DNA of 64,000 bases from Cotesia glomerata (taxonomy: Eukaryota > Arthropoda > Insecta > Hymenoptera > Braconidae): NCBI RefSeq assembly GCF_020080835.1, contig NC_058165.1, positions 19,651,026-19,715,025 on the forward strand. Reading direction: 5' to 3'. A model generated the notes under the pieces. It searched no databases, had not been told where the DNA came from, and was given only the letters and a program-made list of their open reading frames with translations. This document shows positions 61,008 through 64,000 of the stretch, one piece after another. Position 1 is the stretch's first letter. Each line of letters opens with the position of its first letter. The position numbers were made by a program, and so were the translations under genes.

Positions 61008-61474
61008 CAGTAGTGGAGTGCGCTGACATATTTCATAACCTTCTAAAATGCCAAACATAATTATTTTGTTACTAATCTATATTATTAAAAATATATGAGG
61101 ACAATTAAGTTCCCAATTTATTTATTTAAGGAAATAGGTTTTTTTTTTGTCAAATTGAATTTCGTTAGAACAGTTTTGTATTTATGGTTTTTCAAGGTTC
61201 ATTTGCAGTGACTGTTAATTTAATTTATTAGTTGAATATATTGTGATAAGTGATAAGTTATCGGAATACATTAAAAAGACCCTATTTAACACAAAATAAA
61301 ATTTGTTTTCGTTTATTTATCTTTTTTCGTGCATATACGGTAGTGATTTTATGTCCAATATTTATTGATATAATTAAAAAAATAAGATAATTTTGTGACG
61401 ACCATATTTTTATTTTACAAATAATTTTTATTTGTAATATAAGTTCTATTATTATTTTATTTCTATTATAATAC
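61008..61474. other. AT-rich unique sequence
   Basis: No gene or known repeat recognised. Confidence 0.3.
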
Positions 61475-61703
61475 TATTCTTATTTGCCATATATAATTAT
61501 TGTTGGCAATATAAATTCATTCTGCCGCATGTATTTATTAAATTATCAATGCTAAATCGTAAAAAAAAATTATTAAGCAGACTTCCAAAAATTTGTTATA
61601 GTCTCAGAACGATCCTGTAGAGTTGTGAGAGGTAAATAACGTTTAGCTCTTAGAGCTCAACGATGTAGAGTTGCAGGAGCTAAACGGTATTGTTACTATA
61701 AGA
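61475..61703 (+). mobile_element. MITE family G segment (G3), cut by the P-like element
   Basis: Matches 30520-30750 closely (TATTCTTATTTG, GTAGAGTTGTGAGAGG, AAACGGTATTGTTACTATAAG). Similarity stops exactly after CTATAAG, where G1 continues AATACG and this copy reads ACAGCCCCCTGCC. Confidence 0.8.
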
Positions 61704-62114
61704 CAGCCCCCTGCCACTCCGTGTATCAAAAAGCGAGTCTATGTTGTCACACTCGGCAGAGTGCGCTAGTAGTACAGTTGCATGATTACCTTGACGAGAG
61801 CACTAAGATATTTAATTCACTTTTATTTAAAAATAAATTTAACTTTAATAATCTTATAATTATCAAGTTTTCCACTTTTTTAAATATATAATTTTCTATC
61901 AATATATTTTTTTTAGAATATTTCAAGTACTAATAATTATTTTATTATGTTTATAATAATAAAATAACTCGATTAAAAATATAAATTATGCACCAGATGT
62001 TTTAATAAATAAATCATTTTTAAAAATAATTACAAACAATCTTTATTCATAATTAGAATTTTACAAAAATAATCAGAGTAAATAAAGTCAATTACATATT
62101 TTTATATAAGGCTT

Positions 62115-62864
62115 TTAGCTAGAACAAAATTTAGCTTGTTTCTTTTTCAATTGATTTTGTTTTTTATTGCTTTTATTCATTTGTGAAGTATATTGTTGCA
62201 TTCGTAATCTAATGTAGTAAGTTATAGCAGATAATAGGAGTTCTCCGGCATGTATAGGACAAGGAAATCTTAAAATATTAGAAGAAATCACCTCAGTCAT
62301 AACATCTTCAAATATATGTACAGACTCGCAGTTCTTTTGAAAAATTACTTCGAGTTTTTGATGAAGAAATAAAAATTTTGATTTGGATGCATGAAAGGTT
62401 GATCAGACTTGATATTAAAATTTAAATAATCATCTTCGGACAAATATACGGAACAGTCACGAATGCCTTTTTGACATTGTTCGCAAGTCGTACTTTTATA
62501 AATACGCGAAACTACAACCTCAGTAGCGTAATATAATATGCAATCCAACGTTTGAGATTCGTTATAGTCGTGGTCAAGATTTATGTTGAAATCATTATCT
62601 TCTAAATTATCAATTTTAACAGCCTCGATTAATTTTTTTTTTAGCGCTTCAGTAATTTTAATTGATTCAGTTGAAGATTTTTGAGAGTAGATAGATTTAA
62701 GTTCTGATAAAGTAACGAGAGGTTCTTTTGAAGTCACTGTACAGTTTCCAGATTTAGGAGGTTTTAAAATATTAAATAATGATAGGATTTTATAAATCTG
62801 TAGAAAAGTGGGAAAGTTGGGATGGTCATTGGATCCACTTGCCTGTCTAACTGTGCCAAAACCT
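62115..62864 (-). pseudogene. THAP9/P-type transposase, last exon, frameshifted
   Basis: Continues the same gene after an intron of 423 bp; the acceptor is TATATAG before 62864. It encodes GTVRQASGSNDHPNFPTFLQ, then a charged linker, then the Cys-containing LDCILYYATEVVVSRI ... CEQCQKGI region near the C-terminus. The end is RLRMQQYTSQMN and a Lys/Gln-rich tail, with stop at 62115-62117. Two breaks are seen. At the exon start the frame after NQDSLE does not lead into GTVRQ (bases appear missing in the T-run). Near 62361-62376 the frame ending IKNSK must switch to reach QKNCESVHIF. A Gly position normally conserved (AGYVV-like) reads ATEVV. The gene is therefore probably inactive, unless an unseen alternative acceptor is used. 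Confidence 0.75.
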
Positions 62865-63287
62865 CTATATAAAATAATGTGGAAGAAAGTAAATAAGCAT
62901 TAGTATAAAAATTATATATTCGCTAACCCAATTGTAACTACGTTTGATGTATAATCTGTAAATTAATATTGTTAGTATCTTACTTGAGCAGCGAGTGAAA
63001 GTCCATTGTTGTTTGTATAAACTTATTGTCTTAAACAAGTAACATTATAAGCAAGCAATGTCTTAAACAAGTGATAGTTATAAATCATTGTTTGAACATT
63101 TACAATGAATTGTTTAAGACAATAAATTCGAGTCTAAAAGTTATCAGTAAGCAGAAGAGTAAAGCACACAAATTGTTAGAGCGCTCTATTGTTAATTGTT
63201 AAATTAAAGCGTTATAATTCTGATACTATCACTACTTTATGACCAATTATTATTATGTACTATTAATTGCTCTAAAATTGAGCGAAC

Positions 63288-63970
63288 CTCTAAAGAATCC
63301 TGATTAATTCTTCCTGTTGGAACTGCTGGAAATCCGTATTTTTCGGTCAATAGCCGAACAATATCCAGGGAAGATTGTAGCGTTACTCGAAGTCCTTCTG
63401 CCGTTGGAATTGTTAAAAAAGTTGTGTCAGGTATTTCCTTCTTAATGAAATTTTCTTCCCAGTCATTTAATTTTTGTAGTGATAGCTCAATAACCTGCAA
63501 TAATGAAATCATAAGTAATATGTTAACCGATAATTTCTTATTGGATATTTTAAAAATATCAACAAATGAAAATTACTTTAAAATCTTCATTATTAGGCAG
63601 CACTCCTTTACTTTCATGCCGATTAAGAGCATCAAACATCTGATTTATCCACGAACAAAATTCCGCCGTACTTTCCCAAGAGTTCAATTCAGGGTCGTTG
63701 GCTGCATATTTTCTTAGTGCATTAGCTACTGATTGACTAAATACCTAAAATAATATAAGTATAAATTTACAGATAAAAAATAAAAGTACGTACAGTAATT
63801 GCGTTATTTACTTGAACAGCGAGCCTAACTCGCATTTTTGACGAGTTATTTAAGTCTAAATGCTCATTATTTATCTTGGGACACATCCTTAACTTTCCTG
63901 GAAACTGACTATCCTTATCATATAAATCTTTAAAATGCTGCCATTCAATTGGAGATTTGTCAGGATCAAT
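63288..63970 (-). CDS. THAP9/P-type transposase, three internal exons
   Basis: Cut-and-paste DNA transposase related to the Drosophila P element and vertebrate THAP9. Minus-strand exons are 63812-63970, 63577-63744 and 63288-63494. They are 53, 56 and 69 codons, all phase 0, with GT-AG introns of 67 and 82 bp. Exon 1 carries WQHFKDLYDKD and KMRVRLAVQ, exon 2 begins VFSQSVANALRKY, and exon 3 has PTAEGLRVTLQSSLDIV and TGRINQDSLE. These are landmarks of the family's RNase H-like and GTP-binding core regions. The join LAVQ-VFSQSVA reconstitutes the family's usual wording, so the introns are genuine. No stop or shift is seen in these exons. The N-terminal THAP zinc finger is outside the window. 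Confidence 0.85.
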
Positions 63971-64000
63971 CTTAATAGAAAAAAAAAAAAAAATATTGAT

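Larger units (their letters stand above)
61704..64000 (-). mobile_element. P-element-like transposon, left edge to window end
   Basis: The edge CAGCCCCCTGCCACTCCGTG is defined by the break in the family G repeat. A small hairpin-like CACTCGGCAGAGTG follows near 61749-61762. The transposase gene lies on the minus strand, so this is the element's 3' end. The other end and the THAP domain lie beyond 64000, so terminal repeats and target duplication cannot be checked here. Confidence 0.65.

Overview
This is an AT-rich eukaryotic window, almost certainly from an insect. It has GT-AG introns, a BEL/Pao retrotransposon, a LINE 3' end, Helitron ends, a THAP9/P-element-type transposase gene and dozens of short inverted-repeat elements. 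A parasitoid wasp is my guess from general familiarity with such repeat-rich AT genomes; nothing here proves it. No complete host gene is visible. Three short stretches (1350-1646, 12636-12858, 21187-21381) could be host exons, all unidentified.

Layout. 1-5.3 kb: tRNA-like fragments, a possible two-exon gene end, then nested MITEs. 5.3-21.1 kb: three copies of a tandem-dimer MITE (family B), two of them interrupted by GC-rich multi-hairpin composites, plus families A, E and T. 22-27.8 kb: a CCATATATGG-type minisatellite split by a broken BEL/Pao element on the minus strand. 28.7-31 kb: families F, E, G and H nested or abutting. 32.2-34.2 kb: a Helitron-type element built from 536-bp palindromic units. 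34.9-37.2 kb: a large element carrying a 148-bp satellite and a 5S rRNA-like segment. 39-44.4 kb: more MITEs and two more Helitron 3' ends. 45.4-46.9 kb: a four-copy 355-bp tandem repeat. 47.4-54.3 kb: foldback elements, one holding a triple nest with a tRNA-like segment. 55.3-61.7 kb: LINE end, Helitron array and nested repeats. 61.7-64 kb: a P-like transposon running off the right edge.

Three patterns tie the window together. (1) At least eight MITE families share termini of the form CAC-N-G followed by an A-rich run, sit on 2-bp duplications (TA, TT or CA), and differ mainly in a family-specific short word repeated inside on both strands. This resembles the subterminal binding arrays of CACTA/EnSpm-type transposons, but no matching transposase is present. 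(2) GC-rich hairpin composites show compensatory changes between copies in long stems, keep a constant loop, and flank AT-rich cargo. (3) Pol III-type modules (tRNA-like or 5S-like) sit inside several unrelated inverted-repeat elements, and one tRNA-like T-stem shows a compensatory pair change.

All boundaries were read by eye. Copy counts are hand counts, and family letters (A, B, E and so on) are labels used only here.
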